From an uncultured Bacteroides sp. (GTDB lineage: Bacteria; Bacteroidota; Bacteroidia; Bacteroidales; Bacteroidaceae): a DNA stretch of 64,000 nt. Below the pieces are notes generated by a model. The model made no database searches, had not been told where the DNA came from, and was given only the letters and a program-made list of their open reading frames with translations. The translations under genes and the position numbers were made by a program. Below are positions 38,338-47,188 of the stretch, piece by piece. The stretch spans positions 1-64,000 of the forward strand of contig CASENS010000008.1 of NCBI GenBank assembly GCA_949289345.1, given 5' to 3'. Positions within the stretch are counted from its first letter, which is position 1. The number at the start of each line of letters is the position of its first letter.

Positions 38338-38733
38338 ATGAAACACGTTCGTATGTTTTTGGCCTTGGCGCTGGTGTTTGTGGCGTGCTCGGCGTTTACC
38401 ATGAAGAAAGGAGGGGACAAGCCTGTGTACATATTCGGAGTGGCCGCTTCGTTTAACGATACGGTGGTGTATTATACGCCTGTCCAGTTGCTGGACAGCG
38501 TCGTGCTGGACCATCAGAACTTCCTTCCGCAGCGTGAGCTTTATTCCTACCAGTTGAAGAATTATCTGGAATACACAGTGGGGAAACCCAATTATACGTG
38601 TATGATTTATTTTTCGGAGAAGAAAGGCAAGCTGGAGCGGGAAGCTCTGAAAATAATGGATAAGTATAGGAAGGAAAACGTGGAAGTCCGGCTTTTGGAC
38701 AATTCGTTTGTCTTTAAGAAACCGGAAGAATAA
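38338..38733 (+). CDS. Small predicted lipoprotein, unknown family
   Basis: A 131-residue protein. The N-terminus MKHVRMFLALALVFVAC is a signal peptide with lipobox Cys17. The rest has alternating strands and helices (VYIFGVAASFNDTVVYYTP, QREALYSYQL-like helix, KKGKLEREALKIMDKY) and no motif I recognise. It is separated by 10 bases from the protease gene and shares its promoter. Possibly a periplasmic or outer-membrane partner of the protease; that is context only. Confidence 0.75.
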   Translation: MKHVRMFLALALVFVACSAFTMKKGGDKPVYIFGVAASFNDTVVYYTPVQLLDSVVLDHQNFLPQRELYSYQLKNYLEYTVGKPNYTCMIYFSEKKGKLEREALKIMDKYRKENVEVRLLDNSFVFKKPEE

Positions 38734-38743
38734 AAGTAAAACT

Positions 38744-39925
38744 ATGAAGAAATTGTTTGGATATGGGCTGGCATGTCTGCTGTGCCTTTTGGCAGTGACT
38801 GCCTGTTCGGAAGACGACCCGACACCTTCGGCCACGGTCGAACGGACGGTGCTGGTGTATATGGCGGCGGACAACAGCTTGGCTCATTTCGCCCTTGAGG
38901 ATTTGGAGGAAATGAGGGAAGGCATGCAAAACACAAACGGTGAGTTGCGCCTGATGGTATATATCGATACCGGTTCCGCCCAACTGATCGAGTTGAAAAA
39001 GGAAAACGGCAATGTCGTAGAGAATATAGTCCGTGAATACGGTGACCGTAACTCAGCGGGAGTAGAGGAAACGCTGGAGGTCTTTGATGACGTGTTCTAC
39101 AACCCGGACTATTCCGCCAATAGCTACGGACTGATTTATTGGTCGCATGCGGATGGATGGGCACCCTACGGAGCGCGAATCACGACACGTTGGGTAGGAC
39201 AGGACACCGGAGACGGGGATAACCGAATGAACATCTCGGAGTTGCTTTCTGTGTTGGACAATGCCCCTCACTTCAGTTTCATCATGTTCGACGCCTGCTT
39301 TATGTCGTCAGTTGAAGTGGCTTACGAGTTGCGTAATCATACCGATTATTATATCGGCTCGCCTACGGAAAACCCGGGTCCCGGCGCTCCCTACGACTTG
39401 ATTACTCCGCTGATGGCGGATGAGGATGCGGCGGTGGAGATGGCTTCCGCCTATTTCGGACACTACGAGGACAACTACAACGGGGGCATAGGCATTTCCA
39501 ACAGCAACTGGACGGGAGGAACTTCCATCTGCGTGATGCGTACATCGGCGCTGGAGGCGTTGGCGGCGGCTACGGCACAGGCTCTGCAGGGAGCGACGGC
39601 TGACGGGGACGATGTGGCCGACGCCGTATTCGATTATGACCAACGCACTGTCTCCAGCGGTCACATAGGGTATTATGATTTCCGCCAGCTGATGGAGGAA
39701 GTGACGGATGAGGCTTCCTTTTCCGCATGGGAGCAGGCGTTTTTGGCATCGAGGGCATATTGGTCGACAACCGATAAGAATTATTCGATGGTTGTGGGCA
39801 TGTTCTCCATGGAAGGCGCCAACGGCATCACGCATTATATTCCCGGCGGCAATACCACGAATGACGAGGCTTACAAGTCCACTTCGTGGTATCAGGACGC
39901 AGGCCTGGCTCAATTAGGCTGGTGA
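38744..39925 (+). CDS. Clostripain-family (C11) cysteine peptidase lipoprotein
   Basis: A secreted peptidase of 393 residues. The signal peptide ends in a lipobox (LLAVTAC, Cys at about 20), followed by SEDDPTP. The C11 domain shows VLVYMAADNSL, the catalytic His in IYWSHADGW and the catalytic Cys in MFDACFMSSVEV, then GSPTENPGPGAPYD. Clostripain enzymes cleave after basic residues and often self-activate. The ATG at 38744 is chosen because it starts the signal peptide; the longer frame overlaps the previous gene. It ends 16 bases before fkp. Confidence 0.92.
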   Translation: MKKLFGYGLACLLCLLAVTACSEDDPTPSATVERTVLVYMAADNSLAHFALEDLEEMREGMQNTNGELRLMVYIDTGSAQLIELKKENGNVVENIVREYGDRNSAGVEETLEVFDDVFYNPDYSANSYGLIYWSHADGWAPYGARITTRWVGQDTGDGDNRMNISELLSVLDNAPHFSFIMFDACFMSSVEVAYELRNHTDYYIGSPTENPGPGAPYDLITPLMADEDAAVEMASAYFGHYEDNYNGGIGISNSNWTGGTSICVMRTSALEALAAATAQALQGATADGDDVADAVFDYDQRTVSSGHIGYYDFRQLMEEVTDEASFSAWEQAFLASRAYWSTTDKNYSMVVGMFSMEGANGITHYIPGGNTTNDEAYKSTSWYQDAGLAQLGW

Positions 39926-39941
39926 AAGGAGGGGAGGAGAG

Positions 39942-42794
39942 ATGCAGAAACTGTTGTCGTTGCCGCCCCACATGGTGCGGGCATTCCATGAACTGGAGCA
40001 TGCGGACCGTTCGGAGTGGTTTTGCGCTTCCGACCCCGTTGATAAGAAATTGGGATCTGGTGGCGGCACTACATGGCTTTTGCGCGAATGGGAACGTAGC
40101 TGTGGCGAGGAGGCTCGGAGTGAAAAGCGTATCCTGCTGCATGCGGGAGGCCAAAGCCGGCGTTTGCCCGCATACGCTCCGGCGGGGAAGATATTGACTC
40201 CCATACCAGTCTTCCGGTGGGCGCGTGGCCAGCGGTTGGAGCAAAATCTGCTGTCCTTGCAGTTGCCGCTTTACGAGCGTATCCTGCTGCAGGCGTCCGA
40301 TTCGCTTCGCACGCTGATAGCCAGTGGGGATGTGTATATCCGTGCCGGACAGCCTTTGCAAACCATACCGGAAGCCGATGTCGTATGTTACGGTTTGTGG
40401 GTCGACCCGGTTTTGGCCACTCATCACGGCGTATTTGTGTCCGACCGCAAGCGTCCCGAAGCGCTCGACTTTATGTTGCAGAAACCCACCTTATCCCGGT
40501 TGGAGGATTTGTCGAAAGATTACTTGTTCCTGATGGACATAGGCATTTGGCTGTTGAGTGACAAGGCGGTGGATTTGTTGAAGCGCCGTTCTTTGAAAAC
40601 CGAAGGAAAGGCGGATGCTTCGGTCCCTTATTCCGATTTGAAATACTACGATTTATACGCGGAGTTCGGTCTGGCCTTGGGTGAGCATCCGTGCATTGCC
40701 GATGCCGAACTGAACGGATTGTCCGTGGCTGTCCTTCCGCTGCCCGGCGGAGAGTTCTACCATTATGGGACGAGCCGGGAAATGCTGTCGTCTACCGTAG
40801 CCTTGCAGAACAAGGAATACGACCAGCGTAAAATCATGCACCGCAAGCTGAAGCCCAATCCGGCCATCTTCACGCAAAACGCGGACGTGCAGGTTTCTTT
40901 TACCCCGTCCAATCACGATGTGTGGGTGGAGAACAGCCATGTGCCAGCTTCGTGGAAGTTGGGCGCTTGCCAGATTATTACGGGAGTCCCTCATAATGAT
41001 TGGGCGTTGGCGGTGCCCGATGGCGTGTGCATTGACATCGTCCCTTTGCAAGAGGGGTGGGCGGTGCGTCCTTATGGTTTTGACGATGCCTTTAAGGGCG
41101 CTTTGGACGATGCTTCCACCGTTTATTTAGGCCGTCCGTTTGCCGAGTGGCTGGAAGCCCGTGGCTTATCCTTGAGTGATTTGCTGGGACGTCACGACGA
41201 CCTCCAGGCGGCTTCGTTGTTCCCTGTGGTGTCCGATGTGGAAACCATGGGAAGGCTGCTCCGTTGGATGACATCCGAACCGGGTTTGGAAGGCGGGCGT
41301 GACTTATGGCTGCATGCACGACGTTTGTCCGCCGATGAAATTTCCGCCCAGGCCGACCTGGGACGTCTGTATGCCCAACGGAGGGAGTTTGTCCGTAGGA
41401 ACTGGCAACAGCTGGCGGCAAATTATGGGAAGAGTGTTTTTTATCAGCTCGATTTGGCCGATGCCGCTGTCCAATATCATGCCTTACAGTTGGACAAACC
41501 CTCTCCGTTGAAGGAAGATGACCCTTTGATGCAGCGTATACATAACTATATGTTGCGCGCGCAAATTGACAAGCTGAATGGCGAGGATTACAAAACGGAC
41601 GAGCAAAAATCGTTCGGCCTGTTGCGCGAGGGCTTGTTGGAGGACTTGTACAAGCACAAAAACGCGCCCTCGCTGAATGTGTATGCCGACCAGATAGTGT
41701 GGGGGCGCAGCCCGGTGCGGATTGATGTGGCGGGTGGCTGGACCGATACGCCTCCTTATTCCTTGCTGGCCGGAGGCAATGTGGTCAATATGGCCATCGA
41801 GCTGAACGGGCAGCCGCCTTTACAGGTTTACGTGAAACCTTGCGCTGATTTTCATGTCGTGCTCCGTTCCATTGACATGGGAGCTATGGAAGTTGTGCGG
41901 ACGTACGAGGAGCTGCACGACTACAGACGGGTAGGCTCGCCTTTTTCCATTCCCAAGGCGGCCTTGGCGCTGGCCGGATTCTCCCCGCGGTTCTCACAGG
42001 TGACTTATGCTTCCCTTCGCGAGCAGCTTGAGGCTTTTGGGGCGGGCATTGAACTGACGCTGCTTTCGGCTATTCCTGCCGGGTCGGGGCTGGGTACCAG
42101 TTCCATTTTGGCTTCCACAGTGTTGGGCTCGTTGAGCGATTTCTGCGGGTTGTCGTGGAGCAAGAATGAGATATGCCGTCGTACGTTGGCTCTGGAGCAG
42201 CTGCTTACCACAGGTGGCGGTTGGCAAGACCAGTATGGCGGCGTGCTGGAGGGAGTCAAACTGTTGCAGACCGAGGCCGGCTTTGCCCAACAGCCGTTGG
42301 TGCATTGGTTGCCCGACCATCTGTTTGTACAGCCTGAATACCTGCCTTGCCATTTGCTTTACTACACGGGCATTACCCGCACGGCCAAGAATATTTTGGC
42401 GGAGATAGTGCGTGCCATGTTCCTCAATTCAGGTCCCCATTTGGATTTGCTGGCCGAAATGAAAACCCATGCGTCGGACATGGCCGAAGCCATACAGCGC
42501 AATGATTTCTGTACGTACGGAGCGTTGGTCGGGAAGTCATGGGCTCAGAATAAGGCGTTGGACAGCGGCACCAATCCACCGGAAGTGGAGGCTGTTATCC
42601 GTCGGATAAAGGATTACACGTTAGGCTATAAACTGCCCGGTGCGGGTGGGGGAGGTTACTTGTATATGGTGGCCAAGGATCCCGAAGCCGCCTTGCGCGT
42701 CCGTGAGACCCTGTCCGCCCATGCGCCCAATCCGCGTGCCCGTTTTGTGGACATGGCGCTGTCCGGCAAAGGCTTCCAAGTGTCACGCTCGTAA
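39942..42794 (+). CDS. fkp: Bifunctional L-fucokinase/L-fucose-1-phosphate guanylyltransferase
   Basis: Converts free L-fucose to GDP-fucose in two steps, so the cell can put host-derived fucose on its capsule and glycoproteins. The 950-residue fusion has an N-terminal nucleotidyltransferase (GSGGGTTWLLRE, then GGQSRRLPAYAPAGK) followed by a beta-helix region and a C-terminal GHMP kinase (about 585-950) with RSPVRIDVAGGWTDTPPY, the ATP loop PAGSGLGTSSILA and GAGGGGYLYM. Length matches the Bacteroides Fkp. It follows the protease gene closely on the same strand and converges with rlmH. Confidence 0.96.
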   Translation: MQKLLSLPPHMVRAFHELEHADRSEWFCASDPVDKKLGSGGGTTWLLREWERSCGEEARSEKRILLHAGGQSRRLPAYAPAGKILTPIPVFRWARGQRLEQNLLSLQLPLYERILLQASDSLRTLIASGDVYIRAGQPLQTIPEADVVCYGLWVDPVLATHHGVFVSDRKRPEALDFMLQKPTLSRLEDLSKDYLFLMDIGIWLLSDKAVDLLKRRSLKTEGKADASVPYSDLKYYDLYAEFGLALGEHPCIADAELNGLSVAVLPLPGGEFYHYGTSREMLSSTVALQNKEYDQRKIMHRKLKPNPAIFTQNADVQVSFTPSNHDVWVENSHVPASWKLGACQIITGVPHNDWALAVPDGVCIDIVPLQEGWAVRPYGFDDAFKGALDDASTVYLGRPFAEWLEARGLSLSDLLGRHDDLQAASLFPVVSDVETMGRLLRWMTSEPGLEGGRDLWLHARRLSADEISAQADLGRLYAQRREFVRRNWQQLAANYGKSVFYQLDLADAAVQYHALQLDKPSPLKEDDPLMQRIHNYMLRAQIDKLNGEDYKTDEQKSFGLLREGLLEDLYKHKNAPSLNVYADQIVWGRSPVRIDVAGGWTDTPPYSLLAGGNVVNMAIELNGQPPLQVYVKPCADFHVVLRSIDMGAMEVVRTYEELHDYRRVGSPFSIPKAALALAGFSPRFSQVTYASLREQLEAFGAGIELTLLSAIPAGSGLGTSSILASTVLGSLSDFCGLSWSKNEICRRTLALEQLLTTGGGWQDQYGGVLEGVKLLQTEAGFAQQPLVHWLPDHLFVQPEYLPCHLLYYTGITRTAKNILAEIVRAMFLNSGPHLDLLAEMKTHASDMAEAIQRNDFCTYGALVGKSWAQNKALDSGTNPPEVEAVIRRIKDYTLGYKLPGAGGGGYLYMVAKDPEAALRVRETLSAHAPNPRARFVDMALSGKGFQVSRS

Positions 42795-42811
42795 GTGGGG
42801 CGTGCAAGCTT

Positions 42812-43285
42812 TTATTCGTGGTGGTAGGGACTTCCGGCCAAGATGCTCATGGCACGGTATAGTTGCTCCACGAAGATGAGTCGTACCATCTGGTGGGAAA
42901 ACGTCATCCGTGAGAGGGAGATTTTCTCCTGCGCGGCGGCATACACTTTGGACGCGAACCCGTATGGCCCGCCGATGACAAAGACCAACCGTTTGTTCAC
43001 CGTATTCATTTTGCGCTTCATGTAGTCGGCGAACTCCACGGAGCGCATTTCCTTTCCTCCTTCGTCCAGCAGCACCACCACATCGCCGGGTTGCAGGGCT
43101 TTCAATATCAGTTCCCCTTCTTTCTCCTTTTGCACCTCTTCGCTCAGGCTCTTGGTGTTTTTCAGTTCGGGGATGACTTCCATGTCGAACGACAGGTAGC
43201 GTTTGGCGCGTTGCAGATAGTCATTAATGGCTGTCACAAAGTGAGGCTCTACGGTTTTTCCAACGACGAGTAAGACTGTTCTCAT
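42812..43285 (-). CDS. rlmH: 23S rRNA (pseudouridine1915-N3)-methyltransferase RlmH
   Basis: A SPOUT methyltransferase acting on assembled 70S ribosomes, 157 residues. VVLLDEGGKEMRSVEFADYM and FVIGGPYGF are the knot-forming SAM-binding segments, and the C-terminus LSRMTFSHQMVRLIFVEQLY with AMSILAGSPYHHE is the family end. The ATG at 43285 is used; the longer frame has no conserved residues. It has its own promoter. Confidence 0.96.
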   Translation of the reverse strand: MRTVLLVVGKTVEPHFVTAINDYLQRAKRYLSFDMEVIPELKNTKSLSEEVQKEKEGELILKALQPGDVVVLLDEGGKEMRSVEFADYMKRKMNTVNKRLVFVIGGPYGFASKVYAAAQEKISLSRMTFSHQMVRLIFVEQLYRAMSILAGSPYHHE

Positions 43286-43354
43286 GAGTTTTTTTGTTTG
43301 GTTCAACGGCAATGTCCCGTCGCCTTTTGGGGGATTTGGCGTGGGAAAGCATGG

Positions 43355-43362
43355 CAAAGATA
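43355..43362 (-). promoter_or_regulatory. -7 box of rlmH
   Basis: TATCTTTG followed by CCATG on the minus strand, 70 bases before the ATG. Confidence 0.55.
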
Positions 43363-43405
43363 ATTAAAAAAACGCTTCTTTATGCCGTATTTTGCAGCAA
43401 ATGCT

Positions 43406-43413
43406 TATCTTTG
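43406..43413 (+). promoter_or_regulatory. -7 box of the DUF4783-nadC operon
   Basis: TATCTTTG followed by CG, 22 bases before the ATG at 43435. Confidence 0.65.
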
Positions 43414-43434
43414 CGAAAGCTAAACTGATTGTTT

Positions 43435-43830
43435 ATGAAAAAACGGCTGTTCGTTTTGTGTACGGCGGTGCTTGTCAGTGCGGTTGCGCTGATGGCTCAA
43501 AATGTACTCGGAGGGTTGTCGTCGGCTTTCCGGAAAGGCGATTCGCAGGCATTAGGCCGGTACATGCACGATGATGTGAGCTTGGCGCTTGCGGGTGAAG
43601 AAGGCGAAGTGTCGGACCGTCCGAGGGTGGAAACCGCAATGCGGACTTTCTTTGCCGCGAACAAGGTGACTGGCTTTGAGATAAACCATAAAGGGAAGCG
43701 GGAAGAGTCGGCTTTTGTGGTCGGTACGTTGCATGCTTCTACGGGAGTTTATCGGGTGAACTGCTATTTGAAAAAGACTGGAAATAACTATTTGATACAT
43801 CGGATTAGAATTGAGAAAACAAATGAATAA
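43435..43830 (+). CDS. DUF4783-type exported protein
   Basis: A 131-residue protein with signal peptide MKKRLFVLCTAVLVSAVALMAQ. The mature part (GLSSAFRKGDSQALGRYMHD, then TAMRTFFAANKV) has the SnoaL/NTF2-like shape of DUF4783, known in Bacteroidales but of unknown function. The last eight bases overlap the start of nadC, so the two are coupled. The ATG is at 43435, a short distance after the -7 box. Confidence 0.8.
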   Translation: MKKRLFVLCTAVLVSAVALMAQNVLGGLSSAFRKGDSQALGRYMHDDVSLALAGEEGEVSDRPRVETAMRTFFAANKVTGFEINHKGKREESAFVVGTLHASTGVYRVNCYLKKTGNNYLIHRIRIEKTNE

Positions 43831-44671
43831 GGAACAAGAACTGATTGACAGCCTGATTGATCTGGCTTTTGCGGAGGACATAGGCGACGGCGACCATACT
43901 ACACTTTCGTGTATCCCTGAAACGGCTATGGGCAAGTCGAAGCTGCTGATTAAGGAACCGGGTATTTTGGCCGGCATTGAGGTGGCGAAGGAAGTCTTTC
44001 GCCGTTTCGACCCGACGATGAAGGTGACTGTGTATATGGAAGACGGTGCGGAAGTGAAGCCGGGCGACGTGCCGATGGTGGTGGAAGGTAAAGTGCGGTC
44101 TTTGTTGCAGACCGAACGGCTGATGCTGAACATCATGCAGCGCATGAGCGGTATCGCTACGATGACACACCGGTATGCGGAGCGGCTGAAAGGTACCCGT
44201 ACGCGTGTGCTGGATACCCGTAAGACAACGCCCGGCATGCGTATTCTGGAAAAGATGGCGGTGAAGATAGGCGGTGGCGTGAACCACCGTATCGGTCTGT
44301 TCGACATGATTTTGTTGAAAGACAATCACGTGGATTTTGCCGGAGGCATTGATAAAGCCATAACCCGGGCCAAGGAGTATTGTAAGGCTAAGGGCAAGGA
44401 CCTGAAGATAGAAATAGAAGTGCGCAACCTGGATGAGCTGCAACAAGTGCTTGACGTGGGAGGCGTGGATCGCATTATGTTCGACAACTTTACGCCGGAA
44501 TTGACAAAGAAGGCTGTCGGGATGGTTGGCGGACGTTACGAAACGGAATCCTCGGGAGGGATTACATTTGACACGTTGCGCGACTATGCCGAGTGTGGTG
44601 TCGACTTCATTTCTGTAGGAGCTTTGACGCATTCGGTCAAAGGGCTGGATATGAGTTTCAAGGCTTGTTGA
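43823..44671 (+). CDS. nadC: Nicotinate-nucleotide pyrophosphorylase (quinolinate phosphoribosyltransferase)
   Basis: Makes nicotinate mononucleotide from quinolinate and PRPP in de novo NAD synthesis. The 282 residues begin with a helical part (FAEDIGDGDHTTLSC), then VEGKVRSLLQTERLMLNIMQ, TRVLDTRKTTPGMR, GGGVNHRIGLFDMILLKDNH and FDNFTPEL, with SVGALTHSVKGLDMS at the end. Start at the ATG at 43823, overlapping the DUF4783 stop. nadA and nadB are not in the window. Confidence 0.97.
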   Translation: MNKEQELIDSLIDLAFAEDIGDGDHTTLSCIPETAMGKSKLLIKEPGILAGIEVAKEVFRRFDPTMKVTVYMEDGAEVKPGDVPMVVEGKVRSLLQTERLMLNIMQRMSGIATMTHRYAERLKGTRTRVLDTRKTTPGMRILEKMAVKIGGGVNHRIGLFDMILLKDNHVDFAGGIDKAITRAKEYCKAKGKDLKIEIEVRNLDELQQVLDVGGVDRIMFDNFTPELTKKAVGMVGGRYETESSGGITFDTLRDYAECGVDFISVGALTHSVKGLDMSFKAC

Positions 44672-44709
44672 GTGGGGATGTGAACATACATCTGTCATAT
44701 TTGGGTTGT

Positions 44710-44770
44710 AAGCGGATTTTGCGGAGTATGCTTGTTCAATAAGGTATATGTCTGCATTATCCGCTTTTTA
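44710..44770 (+). terminator. Possible terminator after nadC
   Basis: AAGCGGATTTTGC (44710-44722) pairs with GCATTATCCGCTT (44754-44766) at 11 of 13 positions, followed by TTTTTAA. The loop of 31 bases is long. Confidence 0.55.
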
Positions 44771-44817
44771 ATGCAATCCGGAAATCCGGTTGCGGAAGCA
44801 TTCAATATCAAATGCCC

Positions 44818-44862
44818 GGCTGTCATTGGATAAATGCCCGAGTATCCAATAATACTTAGGCA
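44818..44862. repeat. Relative of the 6313 nested palindrome
   Basis: GCTGTCATTGGATAAATGCC...GAGTATCCAATAATACTT shares order and bases with ACTGTCATTGGTTATCCGCC...AAGTATTGTTGGATACTT at 6320-6357. The gene-free 44672-45003 also holds a small hairpin GCAGCAT/ATGCTGC near 44933-44954, in the likely leader of the sigma gene, and no clear -7 box. Confidence 0.5.
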
Positions 44863-45003
44863 TGTAACCTATGATAGGGATAAGGTAGAGCGCGGGCTGT
44901 ATTCTTTTTAACTTCTTTTTGCGGTTAGGCTTGCAGCATTTCCTTTTATGCTGCGTCTAAAGTGTGAAAGGCGCGACGATGTGCCTGTATTAAAAGCAGA
45001 GCT

Positions 45004-45555
45004 TTGGAAAACGAAATAGAACTGATAGAAGGTTGCCGGGCAGGAAAAGAGGCTGCCCGTAAGGCGTTGTATACGCGGTTTTCCGGGCGTATGTTGGCGG
45101 TGTGCTACCGTTACACAGGCAATGTGGACGAAGCGTATGATGTCCTGCATGATGGCTTTATAAAAATATTCACGCATTTCAATTATCGGGGCGAATGTTC
45201 GTTGGCTTCATGGGTGACGAAAGTGATGATGAACCAGGCGATAGATTACTTGCGGCGTAAACAGCGTTTCGCGCAGTTGGTGGTGTGTGATGAGCAATTG
45301 CCCGATGTGCCGGACGAGCAGTCGGTGGCGGAAAGCGGGTACCATCTTTCGGAGGAAGTGTTGATGGAGTTTGTCGCCGAGTTGCCGGACGGGTGCCGGA
45401 CGGTGTTCAATTTGTACGTGTTTGAGGAAAAGTCGCACAAGGAAATCGCTGAATTGCTGCATATCAAGGAGCATTCTTCCACATCGCAGTTGCATCGGGC
45501 CAAGTGTTTGTTAGCAAAAAGAATTCAAGAATACAATGAGCATGAAAGGAAATGA
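45004..45555 (+). CDS. ECF-type RNA polymerase sigma factor
   Basis: A sigma-70-family protein of 183 residues with region 2 (ARKALYTRFSGRMLAVCYRY, DEAYDVLHDGFIKIF, LASWVTKVMMNQAIDYLRR) and region 4 (ELPDGCRTVFNLYVFEEKSHKEIAELL then STSQLHRAKCLL). Regions 1 and 3 are absent, as in ECF factors. The only usable start is the TTG at 45004. The stop lies inside the next gene, which overlaps by 20 bases and may be its regulator. Target promoters unknown. Confidence 0.9.
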   Translation: MENEIELIEGCRAGKEAARKALYTRFSGRMLAVCYRYTGNVDEAYDVLHDGFIKIFTHFNYRGECSLASWVTKVMMNQAIDYLRRKQRFAQLVVCDEQLPDVPDEQSVAESGYHLSEEVLMEFVAELPDGCRTVFNLYVFEEKSHKEIAELLHIKEHSSTSQLHRAKCLLAKRIQEYNEHERK

Positions 45556-46633
45556 GGGTATAGACGGATTGTTCCGCGATAAGTTAGGCCGGTCGGAGCT
45601 GCCGGTGCGCGAGGACTTTTGGGAGGAATTGCAGCGGGACTTGAATGCGGTTAGGGCGGACAGAGACAAATGTTTCTGGCTGTCTCCTACGGTTTCGCGT
45701 GTGGCGGTTGCCGCATCGGTCGCATTGGTGCTGGGTGTGGCTTCGGCGGTGTATTGGTTCCTTTCCACGCCGGAAATAAGAAAACAGGCGTTTGCCCCGA
45801 CAGCGGCTTTTATCCCTGAAACGACATTGGATGCCGGCCATGTGGAGGAGACGCTTCCTGCGGCCATTCAGGCGGAGCCGTTGCCCGTTTCATCCGGACG
45901 CCGACAACGGAAAGAGAAAGAGGAGGTGTGTGAGGCTTCTGTGGCAGAGCCGAGAACCGTGTCGGTACACTTCTCTATCACCGTGAGCCAGCAGGCGTAT
46001 GGCGGAAATGCGGATGGCAAACGTACGTCCGATTATGTGCGGACGGGTGCGGAGAACACTTATACCCGCCCGAAAAGATATGAGAAGAAAACGGTGGCCA
46101 CTGAAGCAAACAAGGATAAGGATGTGGTCGCCTCGCCTTTGAAGTCGCGTGACTGGGCCATAAAGTCTTATATAGGAACAGCTTTGCCCAAAGGGGATTT
46201 CCGTATGCCTTTTACGGCGGGTGTCCAGTTGGAGCGTCGGTTGAACAGCCGCCTGGCCCTGGAGGCGGGATTGCAATACAACTTTTTGCATGATGTGTTG
46301 AATGGGAAAGGAAAGACATTGCATACTTTGGCTGTGCCTGTGAAAATGAATGTGCTGTTGGCGGGTAATGATAAAGTGGATTTTTATGCGACAGCCGGCG
46401 GAGCTGTAGAGAAATGTGTTGCCGGTGCCGTGGACAATAGTTTTCGCGCTGAACCGGTGCAATTGTCGGTTGCGGCCGGATTGGGTATCCGTTATAAGCT
46501 GACCGACCGCATCGCGCTCTTTGCCGAGCCTACGGTGAGCCATTATTTTGATACCGATTCCGCTACACGTTCCTTACGCACGGAGCGTCCTGCCAATCTG
46601 AACCTGTTATGTGGTGTGCGTATGTTATATTAA
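45536..46633 (+). CDS. Cytoplasmic tail-TM helix-outer-membrane-type barrel protein, putative sigma regulator
   Basis: A 365-residue protein with an unusual layout. Residues 1-50 are soluble and charged and contain LFRDKLGRSELPVREDFWEE; 54-76 form one membrane helix (VAVAASVALVLGVASAVYWF); 80-205 are a low-complexity linker; and 206-365 look like an outer-membrane barrel (YIGTALPKGDF, GVQLERRLNSRLALEAGLQY, ending NLLCGVRMLY). There is no cleavable signal peptide. Similar genes often sit beside ECF sigma genes in Bacteroidetes. The N-terminus could hold the sigma factor while the barrel is in the outer membrane; this is inference. Overlaps the sigma gene by 20 bases. Confidence 0.72.
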   Translation: MSMKGNEGIDGLFRDKLGRSELPVREDFWEELQRDLNAVRADRDKCFWLSPTVSRVAVAASVALVLGVASAVYWFLSTPEIRKQAFAPTAAFIPETTLDAGHVEETLPAAIQAEPLPVSSGRRQRKEKEEVCEASVAEPRTVSVHFSITVSQQAYGGNADGKRTSDYVRTGAENTYTRPKRYEKKTVATEANKDKDVVASPLKSRDWAIKSYIGTALPKGDFRMPFTAGVQLERRLNSRLALEAGLQYNFLHDVLNGKGKTLHTLAVPVKMNVLLAGNDKVDFYATAGGAVEKCVAGAVDNSFRAEPVQLSVAAGLGIRYKLTDRIALFAEPTVSHYFDTDSATRSLRTERPANLNLLCGVRMLY

Positions 46634-46653
46634 TCTTTAATGAAAAGTGATTT

Positions 46654-47187
46654 ATGTCTGTTCTCACTGCTATATATCGTTTGATGGCAAGCCTGCTGCT
46701 CTTGGCTTTCGTTTCTTGTACAGAAGAGGTCTTCGATTATAACCATCCGGATGTGGAGCTGTTTGTCGAACAATTGAGGTCGGGGCGTTATGTCGCCCGG
46801 ACTACCGACGGATTGACCCCGATACCTAAGTTTGACAAAGAAGATATTGGCGAACTGCTGGAGTATGCGGATGATATGCGAGAAATACCCTCTTTCCCGC
46901 TGGCTCCTGTTTCCTATTCACCCGGCGGCAAACTTCGTTTGGGAGAATGTATTTTGTGGACGGTCGAGACAATCCGCCTGGGACATCCGGCTTCCATGGG
47001 TTGCAAGTTGGTATATGCGTATGCCGACGATTATGAAGGCATGTACTTTTTGTCCGAGAAGGAATTGCATGATGCGGTAACCTTATATCGTGATTGGTGG
47101 GATAGCCGGAAATATCCGCGTACCATGTGGACGATAGATCCGTGCTTTGACGAACCTTTGTGCGGCAGCGGATATATGTGGTGGTGA
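46654..47187 (+). CDS. Small lipoprotein, DUF4943-like
   Basis: A 177-residue predicted lipoprotein: MSVLTAIYRLMASLLLLAFVSC ends at lipobox Cys22, cut here for length. The mature part contains VELFVEQLRSGRYVAR, DIGELLEYADDMREIPSFP and a Trp-rich C-terminus (LYRDWWDSRKYPRTMW). The family name is offered from memory with low certainty. It is the third gene after the sigma factor, 20 bases on, and the next gene starts 1 base after its stop. Confidence 0.7.
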   Translation: MSVLTAIYRLMASLLLLAFVSCTEEVFDYNHPDVELFVEQLRSGRYVARTTDGLTPIPKFDKEDIGELLEYADDMREIPSFPLAPVSYSPGGKLRLGECILWTVETIRLGHPASMGCKLVYAYADDYEGMYFLSEKELHDAVTLYRDWWDSRKYPRTMWTIDPCFDEPLCGSGYMWW

Positions 47188-47188
47188 A